Assembly (NCBI RefSeq): GCF_042662685.1 | Contig: NZ_JBHSYO010000006.1 | Span: 248,001 to 312,000, forward strand | Reading direction: 5' to 3' | Source: Pseudobowmanella zhangzhouensis | GTDB taxonomy: Bacteria; Pseudomonadota; Gammaproteobacteria; Enterobacterales; Alteromonadaceae | DNA: 64,000 nt | Shown: piece after piece, positions 8,952 through 16,654 of the stretch | Numbering within the stretch: position 1 is the stretch's first letter | Layout: each line of letters starts with the position of its first letter | Position numbers and translations under genes: made by a program | Notes under the pieces: generated by a model | Databases searched by the model: none | Told to the model about the DNA's origin: nothing | What the model saw: the letters and a program-made list of their open reading frames with translations, nothing else

Positions 8952-10019
8952 TCAGTTCGCCTGTACAGTCAACATCCCGATCCCCGGTCTGACCAGACTC
9001 CCCATATACAGAGTGTCGCCATAGCGTTCGGCACTGGTCACAATCGCCATCGTTTCGCCAGTTGCATCATGTAAACTCTGCAAAATATTCCCCTCAGCAT
9101 CCAACTTCAGCACCAGACCATGGGCGACCGGTTTTGGCCACAGAGCCTCGGGCAGTGCGCCCAGAATACGTTTCAGTGTCGGTAACGACTGCAAGCTCTC
9201 CAGCGCGGGTAAACGCGGCGCGTACAAGGCCATCCAGAAATGACCTTGATCATCCGCCGAGATCCCATCCGGAAAGCCCGGCAAATTGTGTTGCCACATA
9301 TCACTCTGTCCGGCGCGTTCGCCTGATAGCCACACACGGCGAGTCTGAAACGCGAACGTCTCATTAACCAACACAAACGAACCATCTTTCGCTACCGCCA
9401 CACCGTTAGCAAAATACAAATCATCCAGTAGAAGGTCAGTCTCGCCTGTGGTCGGGTCGTAACGCATGAATCGTCCTGAGGGGCGTCCCTCTAACGCTTC
9501 CAGTCGATAGTTGTGCATCGTGTAGTTGGCAGTGGCGTCGGTGAAATAGATACGTCCATCAGGTGCAATATCCACGTCGTCAGTCAGACCAAAGCGCTCT
9601 CCATTGAAGCTATCGACCAATACAGTGATGTCACCTTGTGGGGTAACGCGCAGTAAGCCACTGAATGCATCGCACACGATCAGATTGCCCTGTTCATCGA
9701 CCGCCAATCCAGCCGGCCGTACCAGAGGATTTCCCTGTGCAAACACCCGCCATTGGCCACTTGTGGTGCGTTGCCAGATCTTGCCGTCCGCGCTTCCGGT
9801 GTATAGGTTGCCCTGCGCATCCATCGCGATGTCTTCGCCACCGGCAATCTCCTCACGGCCTTCTACGACAGCCCGTTGCAGTGCGCTGTTCACACTCAGT
9901 ACACCCTGCAAGGGCGGCGGTGAGTCAAAATGTCGCGCTACGGGACGAATCGGTGACGTCCACCATAAGTACCCCGCGATCAGTGTGATGCCAGCCACAA
10001 TCCATGCAACTAACCGCAT
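8952..10019 (-). CDS. SMP-30/gluconolactonase (strictosidine synthase-like) beta-propeller protein
   Basis: 355 residues with an N-terminal membrane anchor or uncleaved signal (residues ~3-22, LVAWIVAGITLIAGYLWW). The rest consists of repeated propeller blades of the type GEDIAMDAQGNLYTGSADGKI, GLAVDEQGNLIVCDAFSGL, DDVDIAPDGRIYFTDATANY and DGISADDQGHFWMALY. This matches the SMP-30/Gluconolactonase/LRE and strictosidine-synthase-like (APMAP-type) superfamily, which includes lactonases and esterases needing a divalent metal. Whether it is a lactonase cannot be judged. It probably faces the periplasm. It runs in the same direction as the downstream transporter and divergent from msrA. Confidence 0.82.
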   Translation of the reverse strand: MRLVAWIVAGITLIAGYLWWTSPIRPVARHFDSPPPLQGVLSVNSALQRAVVEGREEIAGGEDIAMDAQGNLYTGSADGKIWQRTTSGQWRVFAQGNPLVRPAGLAVDEQGNLIVCDAFSGLLRVTPQGDITVLVDSFNGERFGLTDDVDIAPDGRIYFTDATANYTMHNYRLEALEGRPSGRFMRYDPTTGETDLLLDDLYFANGVAVAKDGSFVLVNETFAFQTRRVWLSGERAGQSDMWQHNLPGFPDGISADDQGHFWMALYAPRLPALESLQSLPTLKRILGALPEALWPKPVAHGLVLKLDAEGNILQSLHDATGETMAIVTSAERYGDTLYMGSLVRPGIGMLTVQAN

Positions 10020-10102
10020 GATTTACATCCTTTTATTCCATGATTCAGGCTAGCCTAGGCAAGTCACTGGTCGCGGTCAACCGTAACCTGTGGCGACGGC
10101 GC

Positions 10103-10130
10103 TTGATTTTTTTACGGCAGACACTATCTA
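10103..10130 (+). promoter_or_regulatory. Putative msrA promoter
   Basis: TTGATT (10103-10108), 16-bp spacer, TATCTA (10125-10130). The predicted start is at about 10137, just before the palindrome at 10144-10158. Confidence 0.45.
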
Positions 10131-10143
10131 ATCAGGTCAGGTG

Positions 10144-10158
10144 AGTGCACGGTGCACT
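10144..10158. promoter_or_regulatory. Palindromic candidate operator upstream of msrA
   Basis: AGTGCAC-G-GTGCACT is a perfect 7+7 inverted repeat with a 1-base centre. It lies just downstream of the predicted msrA start point and 34 bases before the ATG, a position suited to a repressor. I cannot name the regulator. Confidence 0.45.
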
Positions 10159-10191
10159 GCCGTTAGGGTTTTACGTAAGGTAATAAATTTC

Positions 10192-10734
10192 ATGGCAACC
10201 AATGTTCAGCAAGCCACCCTCGCCGGTGGATGTTTCTGGTGTATCGAGTCGGCATTTAATCAGATTGAAGGGGTCATCAAAGCGATCTCCGGCTATGCCG
10301 GCGGGCATACTCAGCAGCCCAGCTATGAACAGGTATGTAAAGGCGACACGGGCCATGCAGAGGTTGTGCGGATTGAATTTGACGCCGACAGCATTAGCTA
10401 TCGGGATATTCTGGAAATCTTTTTTGCGTTGCATAACCCTACGCAACTCAACCGTCAGGGCGAAGATATCGGCGCGCAATACCGCAGTGAAATTTTTTAC
10501 CATGACGACGCCCAAAAGCAGGCCGCCGAACAGATTATCGCCGAAATAGAGCAGGAAAAAATCTGGCCCGACCCGGTCGTTACCAAAGTTACGGCCGTTA
10601 ACAACTACTTCCCTGCTGAAGAATATCATCAGGATTACTTTAGCCAGAATCCACAAAACCAGTACTGCAATATGGTAGTTGCGCCTAAGTTGGCTAAATT
10701 TAAACAGAAATTTGCCAGCAAGCTAAAAAGCTAA
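10192..10734 (+). CDS. msrA: Peptide methionine (S)-sulfoxide reductase
   Basis: 180 residues, the usual size for the short cytosolic form. It reduces methionine-S-sulfoxide in proteins, using thioredoxin. The active-site motif GGCFWC places the nucleophile at Cys14. Other family hallmarks are GYAGGHTQQPSYEQVCKGDTGHAEV (residues ~36-60), where Tyr and Glu bind the sulfoxide, and YHQDYFSQNPQNQYC near the C-terminus with a probable resolving Cys in QYCNM. I chose the ATG at 10192 because the protein then starts just before the conserved ATLAGGCFW block. The further upstream start would add a non-conserved tail across the palindrome. The ribosome binding site is AAGG at 11-base spacing. Confidence 0.95.
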   Translation: MATNVQQATLAGGCFWCIESAFNQIEGVIKAISGYAGGHTQQPSYEQVCKGDTGHAEVVRIEFDADSISYRDILEIFFALHNPTQLNRQGEDIGAQYRSEIFYHDDAQKQAAEQIIAEIEQEKIWPDPVVTKVTAVNNYFPAEEYHQDYFSQNPQNQYCNMVVAPKLAKFKQKFASKLKS

Positions 10735-10783
10735 CGGCGAATTGGCAACCGATGCCCCTGCGTAGCAGACATGAAGGAGTGAC

Positions 10784-11956
10784 ATGAAAGTACTAAATGA
10801 TTTTCTCAAGCAAGGGTCAGCCAGTGGCATTTTATTGATTCTGGCCGCCCTGCTGGCGATGATTGCAGCCAATTCCCCACTGGCAGGATTTTACCAGTTA
10901 CTCATCGACTTACCTGTCTCTGTGCAGGTGGGTGCGTTGGTGGTCGACAAACCGCTGTTGCTATGGATAAACGACGGCCTGATGGCCGGTTTCTTTTTCC
11001 TGGTTGGTTTAGAGTTAAAACGGGAAATCGCCGAAGGTCAGCTTTCGTCAGTAGACAACATAATGCTTCCGGCTGTTGCGGCTATCGGTGGTATGGTCGT
11101 GCCCGCCGGTATCTACGCCTGGATATGCTGGGGTAACGATATGGCAATGCAAGGCTGGGCGATTCCAGCAGCGACCGATATCGCCTTTGCCATGGGGATT
11201 CTGGCGTTATTGGGTAGCCGGGTACCACCGGCGCTCAAGTTATTTTTAGTCTCGCTGGCCATCATCGATGACATTGGCGCCATTATTATCATCGCCGTGT
11301 TTTACACCGAAAATATCGCTACTGTGCCGCTGATTATTGGCGCGGTGTGTTTGCCCATTCTGTTTATTATGAACCGCCGAAATGTTACCAGTACGTCGGC
11401 CTACTTGCTGATAGGTGCCGTACTGTGGCTAGCCACGTTAAAATCCGGTGTCCATGCGACGCTGGCAGGTGTGGCACTGGCATTTTTCATTCCGATGCGG
11501 GACAACAAGAACCCCGAATACAGCCCATTAAAGGAGCTGGAGCATAATCTGCACTCTCCTGTGTCCTATGTGGTGCTGCCAGTATTCGCCTTCGCTAACT
11601 CGGGTATCGATTTATTTGCGCTAAATATGGCCTCGCTGGTGCATCCGGTAACCTTGGGAATCACGCTGGGCTTATTTATCGGTAAACAATTGGGCGTCTT
11701 CGGCTTTAGCTGGTTACTGATCAAATCCGGTGTCGCGAAATTACCCAGCGGCGTTAACTTTACTCAGCTGTATGGCGTGTCCATTTTGTGTGGTGTAGGT
11801 TTTACCATGTCACTGTTTATCGGCAGCCTGGCATTTGAAAGTACCGGCATGAATCAGATGTTTGATGAACGCCTCGGCATATTGGCAGGTTCTATTCTGT
11901 CTGCCATCGTGGGCTACCTGGTACTTAAAAATAACCTCAGGAAAGTTGCTGACTGA
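10784..11956 (+). CDS. nhaA: Na+/H+ antiporter NhaA
   Basis: A 390-residue inner-membrane antiporter with ~12 hydrophobic segments. It exports Na+ or Li+ in exchange for H+ and is important for salt and alkaline tolerance. Diagnostic motifs are FFLVGLELKREIAEGQL after helix II, AATDIAFAMGILALLG with the transport Asp pair region, LFLVSLAIIDDIGAIIIIA with the adjacent Asp-Asp pair that binds Na+, and GVGFTMSLFIGSLAF near the C-terminus. All are intact. GAAGGAG lies 6 bases before the ATG. It follows msrA by 49 bases and ends at a strong bidirectional terminator. In E. coli, nhaR follows nhaA; no such regulator is present here. Confidence 0.97.
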   Translation: MKVLNDFLKQGSASGILLILAALLAMIAANSPLAGFYQLLIDLPVSVQVGALVVDKPLLLWINDGLMAGFFFLVGLELKREIAEGQLSSVDNIMLPAVAAIGGMVVPAGIYAWICWGNDMAMQGWAIPAATDIAFAMGILALLGSRVPPALKLFLVSLAIIDDIGAIIIIAVFYTENIATVPLIIGAVCLPILFIMNRRNVTSTSAYLLIGAVLWLATLKSGVHATLAGVALAFFIPMRDNKNPEYSPLKELEHNLHSPVSYVVLPVFAFANSGIDLFALNMASLVHPVTLGITLGLFIGKQLGVFGFSWLLIKSGVAKLPSGVNFTQLYGVSILCGVGFTMSLFIGSLAFESTGMNQMFDERLGILAGSILSAIVGYLVLKNNLRKVAD

Positions 11957-11959
11957 GAC

Positions 11960-11989
11960 AAAAAAGCCTGACAGTTGTCAGGCTTTTTT
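11960..11989. terminator. Bidirectional intrinsic terminator
   Basis: AAAAAGCCTGAC-AGTT-GTCAGGCTTTTT between nhaA (plus) and cnoX (minus), serving both. Confidence 0.9.
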
Positions 11990-11990
11990 C

Positions 11991-12836
11991 TTAATACAAT
12001 AAGCTGTATATCTTGCGGCGGTAGGTGCTGGCGAGCGGATCACCCGGCGGTAAACCGTTGATGGTATCCAGCGCCAGTTTTTTTGCCTCACCGAAGTTTA
12101 AATCTTTCTTTAATACCGCGAAGAACAATTCCAGTGCTTCTTCAACCCGTTTCGCCTGCTGTAATTGCACCGCAAGCTGTACTTGCAGGGTCAGGTTATC
12201 CGGTTGTGCCGCCAATTGTTGCTGCAGCGCCTGAATCTCCGGGGTATCTGCCGCCTGCTCGGCCAGTTCAATTTGGCCCATCAAAGCCTGATAGGTGGCA
12301 TCCTGATCGACCATAGTCACGGTTTCTAACAAGGTCTTCGCCTGAGCAGTAAAGCCTTGCTGGATATAAGCACTGGCCAGCACAAACTTCACGTCCGCAC
12401 GCTCGGGCGCCAAATCATGGGCTTGCTTTGCCAGCTGCGCGGCTTGCTCCCATTGCTCGGCGCCAAGCTGCTGTTGCGCTGAGGCCAGTAATTCATCGAC
12501 CGGATTAGGCAGATACTTTTGCAATAATGCCACGATGTCGCTCTCTGGCTGAACGCCGGCGAAACCATCTACCGGTTGACCGTCTTTAACTAAAATCACC
12601 GTTGGTAAACTGCGCACCCCAAATTGTGCGGCAATCTGCGGTTGTTCATCACAATTCACTTTAGCCAAAACTAAGTGCTCGGCGTATTGAACCGCCAGCT
12701 TTTCCAAAATGGGCATTAAATTTTTACAGGGCGCACACCAATCCGCCCAGAAGTCGACCAGTACTAACTTTTGCTGGGAGAGTTCCAGCATCACATGCTG
12801 AAAATTCTCTAAATCCACATTAATTGCATTACTCAT
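11991..12836 (-). CDS. cnoX: Thioredoxin-TPR co-chaperone CnoX (YbbN)
   Basis: 281 residues: a thioredoxin domain (1-~108) followed by TPR-like helical repeats (~115-281). CnoX is a chloride-oxidation-activated holdase that hands clients to GroEL. The redox motif is WCAPC (Cys34/Cys37). E. coli CnoX has a Ser in the first position and is not a thioredoxin, whereas Caulobacter CnoX keeps CxxC and is active, so this protein is predicted to be redox-active as well as a holdase. The cis-Pro region reads VRSLPTVILVKDG. The start ATG is preceded by AGAGAACGACGC, a moderate site. Confidence 0.9.
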   Translation of the reverse strand: MSNAINVDLENFQHVMLELSQQKLVLVDFWADWCAPCKNLMPILEKLAVQYAEHLVLAKVNCDEQPQIAAQFGVRSLPTVILVKDGQPVDGFAGVQPESDIVALLQKYLPNPVDELLASAQQQLGAEQWEQAAQLAKQAHDLAPERADVKFVLASAYIQQGFTAQAKTLLETVTMVDQDATYQALMGQIELAEQAADTPEIQALQQQLAAQPDNLTLQVQLAVQLQQAKRVEEALELFFAVLKKDLNFGEAKKLALDTINGLPPGDPLASTYRRKIYSLLY

Positions 12837-12975
12837 GCGTCGTTCTCTTTATTTAACTTACCTGCGCAAATGGGGATAACGACGCTGTTTTGCAACGCCA
12901 AACCGGGCATTTGCTTAATTAATCCGCAATCGAACGGCAAAACCGGATTTTTTGCGATTTTTTTTGCAAAAAGGG

Positions 12976-13004
12976 CTTTTCAAACCCCGCACTTTATATA
13001 TAAT
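12976..13004 (+). promoter_or_regulatory. tRNA-Leu promoter with GC-rich discriminator
   Basis: A perfect -10 TATAAT (12999-13004) is followed by GCGCCCCG, the GC-rich discriminator typical of stable-RNA promoters under stringent control. The -35 (CTTTTC, 12976-12981, 17-bp spacing) is weak. Confidence 0.65.
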
Positions 13005-13016
13005 GCGCCCCGTCTT

Positions 13017-13103
13017 GCAGATGTGGTGGAATTGGTAGACACGCTAGCTTCAGGTGCTAGTGACCGAAAGGTCGTGGGAGTTCAAGTCTCCCCATCTGCA
13101 CCA
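13017..13103 (+). tRNA. tRNA-Leu (anticodon CAG)
   Basis: An 87-base class II tRNA. The acceptor stem is GCAGATG with CATCTGC. The D loop is of the TGGTAGACAC type. The anticodon stem is CTAGC/GCTAG around loop TTCAGGT, giving anticodon CAG. The long variable arm is TGACCGAAAGGTCG, and the T arm is GGGAG-TTCAAGT-CTCCC. CCA is encoded at the 3' end (13101-13103). It is a single-gene unit with its own promoter and terminator. Confidence 0.97.
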
Positions 13104-13131
13104 AATTCCCTTCACTTCGGTGAAAACAAAT

Positions 13132-13155
13132 AACCGCTTTTTAAGCGGTTTTTTT
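13132..13155 (+). terminator. Intrinsic terminator of tRNA-Leu
   Basis: AACCGCTT, short loop, AAGCGGTT and a run of T. A smaller TTCAC-TTCG-GTGAA hairpin lies between the tRNA and this terminator (about 13109-13123). Confidence 0.85.
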
Positions 13156-13168
13156 GTGCCTGAAAAAC

Positions 13169-13269
13169 TGGTACAAGTCCCTGCACATCTGGCACCTCAT
13201 CTAAAATTCTGGTACCTCACCGAAAATTCTGGCGCATTGCCTAACAGCTTGGCAACCGCTTCAGCGGCT
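13169..13269. repeat. Decayed ~20-bp tandem repeat (about five units)
   Basis: TGG recurs at 13169, 13190, 13210, 13230 and 13250, a phase of 21, 20, 20 and 20 bases. Units two and three match at 17 of 20 positions (TGGCACCTCATCTAAAATTC and TGGTACCTCACCGAAAATTC). The outer units are more diverged. The array fills the gap between the tRNA terminator and the end of the antiporter gene. The first unit also resembles the tRNA 3' end. Confidence 0.5.
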
Positions 13270-15084
13270 GCCCGACTCCGGTTCGGCCTTATCCTGTTTT
13301 GCTTCTGGCAGAATTAAACTGACAATCTTCCAGTCCGCCTTGGGCTTAATATCCGTTTGCATGGTATACAGTTGAATCCTGCCCTGCGGGTTTATCGCCA
13401 GCAGGCGTTGTGCCCGTTCCCCATAAGTGGCGTTGTAGTCTTCTTCGGTAAAGTTCTCAGACAGTCCAGTGGTTTTAATCGTTGCCCCTTTGGACACCAT
13501 ACTGGCCAGGCGCGCATAGGTAACGCCCTCACCAAACAGACTCAGACGTTTGGCATATTGCTCCGATACCTGGTGGCTGGGGCGCACGTCCTGCTCGTTA
13601 TTGGTTAACGCATACACCGCTTCTTTACCCAGATAATACTGGAAGTGGTAGGTCACCAGCGGATTAAGCTGCTTATAGGGCGACATAACCAACACAGTGC
13701 CAAATTGCGCCATATCCAGCACCCGTGAAGCATGACTGGACATTGGATTACCAAAATAGGTCGGAATGTTTTCCATCCGTGCATGACGGATAGCGTTCCA
13801 GTTGGTATCTGCAATACGCACAGGAATATCGTGATTGATTAGCTCTTTGGCCAGTAAACGACAAAACTCGTTGCCGCCAAAGATCAGGTAACCGATCGGC
13901 GGTGGCGCGCGCTCTCCTAACAACCGTGCAATCGTGACTGAGGTCAGGCTTTGCAGTACAACCGTAACGATAATGACCAGAAACACCAGCGGTACCAGTA
14001 TTTTAGCTTCCTCAAATCCCTGGGCTTCCATTTGCAGGGCAAATAACGCCGATACCGCCGCGGCAACAATACCGCGCGGCGCGATCCAGCTCAGTAATGC
14101 CACTTCCTGCCATTTTAATCCGGCACCGATAGAACTGATTACCACAGACAGCGGCCGCGCCACAAACAGGATCACCAGCAACAGCAGGATCACGCTCCAG
14201 CGCAAATCGGTAATTGCGCTGAGTTCAATGCGCGTCGCCAGCAAAATAAACAAGGCGGAAATCAGCAGCACGCTGAGGGTTTCTTTAAATTCGATGATGT
14301 CGTCCACTTCGACATCTTTCATATTGGCCAGCCACATGCCGGCAATAGTGACCGTCAGCAAGCCTGACTCATGCGCAAACACGTTGGACAGGGCAAATAC
14401 ACCAAGAATGATGGTCAGCACGGCCGTGTTACGCAGATAGTGCGGTACCCAGTTTTTTCGCAATACCACGCCCAGGCCATAGCCCGCCATCGAACCCAGC
14501 GCAAAACCGGTGACCAATGTGGCACCAAATGCTAACAGGGTATGGCTAAAGGCATCCTGAGTCGCCACCACAAATTCGTACACCAGTACCGCCAGCAAGG
14601 CACCAATGGGATCGATGATAATGCCTTCCCAGCGAAGAATATTAGAGACTTTGGCCGAGGGGCGAATCGAACGCAGCATCGGCACGATCACCGTTGGCCC
14701 GGTCACGGTAACGATGGCACCGAACAAAAACGCAATTTGCCAACTGAGTGCGAGAGTGGCATGCGCCGCCCAACTGACCACCAGCCAGGTCACCAGTGCA
14801 CCTACCGTGCAGAGGTTTCGCACCATTTTACCGTGGCCACCCAGATCGGTCAGTTTTAAGGTCAGCGAGCCTTCAAACAGAATGATAGCAACCGATAATG
14901 ACACAATCGGGAACAGCAAATCACCGAAGATAGCGTCGGCATTCATAACCCCAAATACCGGCCCAACCAGAATACCGGTAACCAATAAAGGTAAAATCGC
15001 GGGGACTTTGATTCGATAGGCAAGATACTGACACCCAATGGACAGTAATCCCACCATCACCAACAACAACGTCAGGTTTTGCAA
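13261..15084 (-). CDS. CPA1-type cation:proton antiporter with RCK_N domain
   Basis: A 607-residue protein. Residues ~1-395 hold ~12 hydrophobic segments of a CPA1/NhaP-like exchanger, with the conserved TGPTVIVPMLRSIRPSAK, LRWEGIIIDPIGALLAVL and SWIAPRGIVAAAVSALFAL blocks. Residues ~405-600 are cytoplasmic and start with a Rossmann-like RCK/TrkA-N domain (IGYLIFGGNEFCRLLAKELINHD), suggesting nucleotide or ligand gating. The likely role is Na+ or K+/H+ exchange for pH and salt homeostasis. I prefer the TTG at 15084 because AAGGAG lies 6 bases upstream. A TTG seven codons earlier would place this site inside the gene. Confidence 0.85.
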   Translation of the reverse strand: MQNLTLLLVMVGLLSIGCQYLAYRIKVPAILPLLVTGILVGPVFGVMNADAIFGDLLFPIVSLSVAIILFEGSLTLKLTDLGGHGKMVRNLCTVGALVTWLVVSWAAHATLALSWQIAFLFGAIVTVTGPTVIVPMLRSIRPSAKVSNILRWEGIIIDPIGALLAVLVYEFVVATQDAFSHTLLAFGATLVTGFALGSMAGYGLGVVLRKNWVPHYLRNTAVLTIILGVFALSNVFAHESGLLTVTIAGMWLANMKDVEVDDIIEFKETLSVLLISALFILLATRIELSAITDLRWSVILLLLVILFVARPLSVVISSIGAGLKWQEVALLSWIAPRGIVAAAVSALFALQMEAQGFEEAKILVPLVFLVIIVTVVLQSLTSVTIARLLGERAPPPIGYLIFGGNEFCRLLAKELINHDIPVRIADTNWNAIRHARMENIPTYFGNPMSSHASRVLDMAQFGTVLVMSPYKQLNPLVTYHFQYYLGKEAVYALTNNEQDVRPSHQVSEQYAKRLSLFGEGVTYARLASMVSKGATIKTTGLSENFTEEDYNATYGERAQRLLAINPQGRIQLYTMQTDIKPKADWKIVSLILPEAKQDKAEPESGSR

Positions 15085-15246
15085 GTCTTTCTCCTTGGCT
15101 CGCAATAAGGCAACAACAGCTTTTATATCATCGGCTCGGGATTATTGCTCGGCTATTTCGTGTGCCGAACAATCGAGCCACTGTCCTGTAGTGGTCAGGG
15201 CACAAATAGATTAGCATAGCCTTACCTGTTCTTTTTGCATTCGGCT

Positions 15247-15663
15247 ATGACACACAAAACCGTCGCCCTGGTCGCACACGATCATAAAAAACCTGAACTG
15301 ATTCAGTGGTCAAAAACCAATATTCATAAATTGCGCCAGTACAAGCTGGTTGCCACCGGTACCACAGGGGGCTTGTTGCAGGAAGCATTGGGTTTACCCA
15401 TCACCCGCTATCGGAGTGGCCCACTGGGCGGGGACCAGCAGATCGGCGCGTTAATCGCTGAAGGTAAACTGGATGTACTGGTGTTTTTCTGGGATCCCCT
15501 CGACCCTGCGCCCCACGATCCTGACGTCAAAGCATTGCTGCGACTGTGTTCGGTATGGAATATTCCGGTCGCCTGCAACAAAGCCAGTGCCGATTTGATG
15601 TTTAATGTGGTGGATATTGATGCGCCGGATTACCAGCGGGATATACCCGACTACGGCAAATAA
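15247..15663 (+). CDS. mgsA: Methylglyoxal synthase
   Basis: A 138-residue cytosolic enzyme converting dihydroxyacetone phosphate to methylglyoxal and phosphate, a bypass of lower glycolysis used when sugar phosphates build up. Family motifs are VALVAHDHKKPEL (phosphate and catalytic His region), ATGTTGGLL, SGPLGGDQQIGALIAEG with the catalytic Asp in GGDQQ, and LVFFWDPLDPAPHDPDVKALLRL. All are intact. The ATG at 15247 fits the family N-terminus best, but no clear Shine-Dalgarno is visible; a TTG four codons upstream is possible. It is followed after 29 bases by a small lipoprotein gene, probably on the same transcript. Confidence 0.95.
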   Translation: MTHKTVALVAHDHKKPELIQWSKTNIHKLRQYKLVATGTTGGLLQEALGLPITRYRSGPLGGDQQIGALIAEGKLDVLVFFWDPLDPAPHDPDVKALLRLCSVWNIPVACNKASADLMFNVVDIDAPDYQRDIPDYGK

Positions 15664-15692
15664 TGCTGACCGCCCAAACTGGAGAGCCCAAA

Positions 15693-15914
15693 ATGAAAAC
15701 GCACCTTACGTTAATCTTATGCACCTTAGCGCTCACTGGCTGTAGTCACCGTAGCCTGTATGAGACCGGCCAAAATTATCAAAAGAGCCAGTGCATTATC
15801 GATGCACAAACGCCGGAGCAAATTGATGCCTGCCGGCAAGCCAATAACATGTCCTACGAGGAATATAAAAAGGCCCGTGAAGCCTTGGCGAAGCAACCAA
15901 CTCCCGAGAAGTGA
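15693..15914 (+). CDS. Small Cys-rich lipoprotein, unknown
   Basis: A 73-residue protein with a lipoprotein signal (MKTHLTLILCTLALTGC; lipobox LTGC, Cys17). The mature part is short and hydrophilic and has two further Cys (CIIDAQTPEQIDAC) about 14 residues apart, plus a C-terminal MSYEEYKKAREAL helix. The function is not recognised. GGAGAG 7-8 bases before the ATG supports this start. The co-directional spacing from mgsA suggests cotranscription. After Ser-His the residue pattern gives no inner-membrane retention signal, so outer-membrane sorting is likely. Confidence 0.7.
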   Translation: MKTHLTLILCTLALTGCSHRSLYETGQNYQKSQCIIDAQTPEQIDACRQANNMSYEEYKKAREALAKQPTPEK

Positions 15915-15915
15915 G

Positions 15916-16401
15916 CTAGGCGTCGGGCAGACCTTTACGGTAGGCGTTTAACAATAAGTAAGGTTTGCGATCGAAGCCGTTACTAAAGACCCATACACTC
16001 CAGGTCGTAATTACATCACCTGCAATGAGTTCGCTCTGCATCGCTGACACCAAACTGTCTTGCACATACATTACTGCGCTTTGTCCGGATTCGTTTTCTA
16101 TCTCAAGACAAAAGCTAACGGCGGGTAAACTGTTCCGCTCATGCCCTTGCATGACTAAAATCTGGAACAACGCATTGGTATCACAAGGCGCCGGCAAACT
16201 CAGAATTTGGTTTGAAAACGAAACTGCACGCATCGGCGTCAATATTTCTAATCCCAAGTCTTCGCCGTGCGAGTCTATGATGACATCAGATTCAGTCACA
16301 ATCGACGATAGCGTCGTTTTCTTATAACCATCATAATCAAATGCGAGCACAAGGTTGCAGCAACACACCCAAAGAAAAAGCACAAAAACACTACGCATCA
16401 T
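15916..16401 (-). CDS. Secreted hypothetical protein
   Basis: A 161-residue protein with an N-terminal signal peptide (MMRSVFVLFLWVCCCNLVLA). The mature part contains two widely spaced Cys (in PAPCDTNALF and VSFCLEIENES) likely to form a periplasmic disulfide, and a predicted beta-rich segment ending in a YLLLNAYRKGLPDA tail. No known family is recognised. It is convergent with the small lipoprotein gene (stops 1 base apart). It lies 35 bases downstream of the small membrane protein at 16437-16625 on the same strand and could be part of that unit. Confidence 0.6.
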   Translation of the reverse strand: MMRSVFVLFLWVCCCNLVLAFDYDGYKKTTLSSIVTESDVIIDSHGEDLGLEILTPMRAVSFSNQILSLPAPCDTNALFQILVMQGHERNSLPAVSFCLEIENESGQSAVMYVQDSLVSAMQSELIAGDVITTWSVWVFSNGFDRKPYLLLNAYRKGLPDA

Positions 16402-16436
16402 AATTTGGCATCCGGATACAACTCTCGCGCCATAAT

Positions 16437-16625
16437 TCAGTACCTGATATCGAGTTTTGGCGACAGCACCAGCAGTAATGTGGCCACCGGGCCCAGCAAC
16501 AACGACAACAAAAACCAGTTAAGTCCCTTACGCTCTTTGCCTTGGGCTAATCCGGCATTGATCAGCGCGAGGGCTCCCCAACCTACGAAAAACGGACTAT
16601 TGTTCAACACGTCTTGCATACTCAT
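16437..16625 (-). CDS. Small two-helix membrane protein
   Basis: 62 residues with two hydrophobic segments (about 10-27 and 36-55) and a basic turn (GKERKG) between them. The sequence ends LVLSPKLDIRY. AAGGAAATGAGT precedes the ATG, giving a good ribosome binding site. It resembles short conserved membrane proteins found beside unrelated genes in gammaproteobacteria. The function is unknown. It is 29 bases downstream of the M20 amidohydrolase gene in the same direction and may be its operon partner. Confidence 0.65.
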   Translation of the reverse strand: MSMQDVLNNSPFFVGWGALALINAGLAQGKERKGLNWFLLSLLLGPVATLLLVLSPKLDIRY

Positions 16626-16654
16626 TTCCTTGTGTAATTACTGGGCAAAAGCGC

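Noticed and set aside
13934..14440. A 168-codon plus-strand frame opposite the CPA1 antiporter
   Set aside because: It is Ser/Thr/Arg-rich shadow translation of membrane helices on the other strand.
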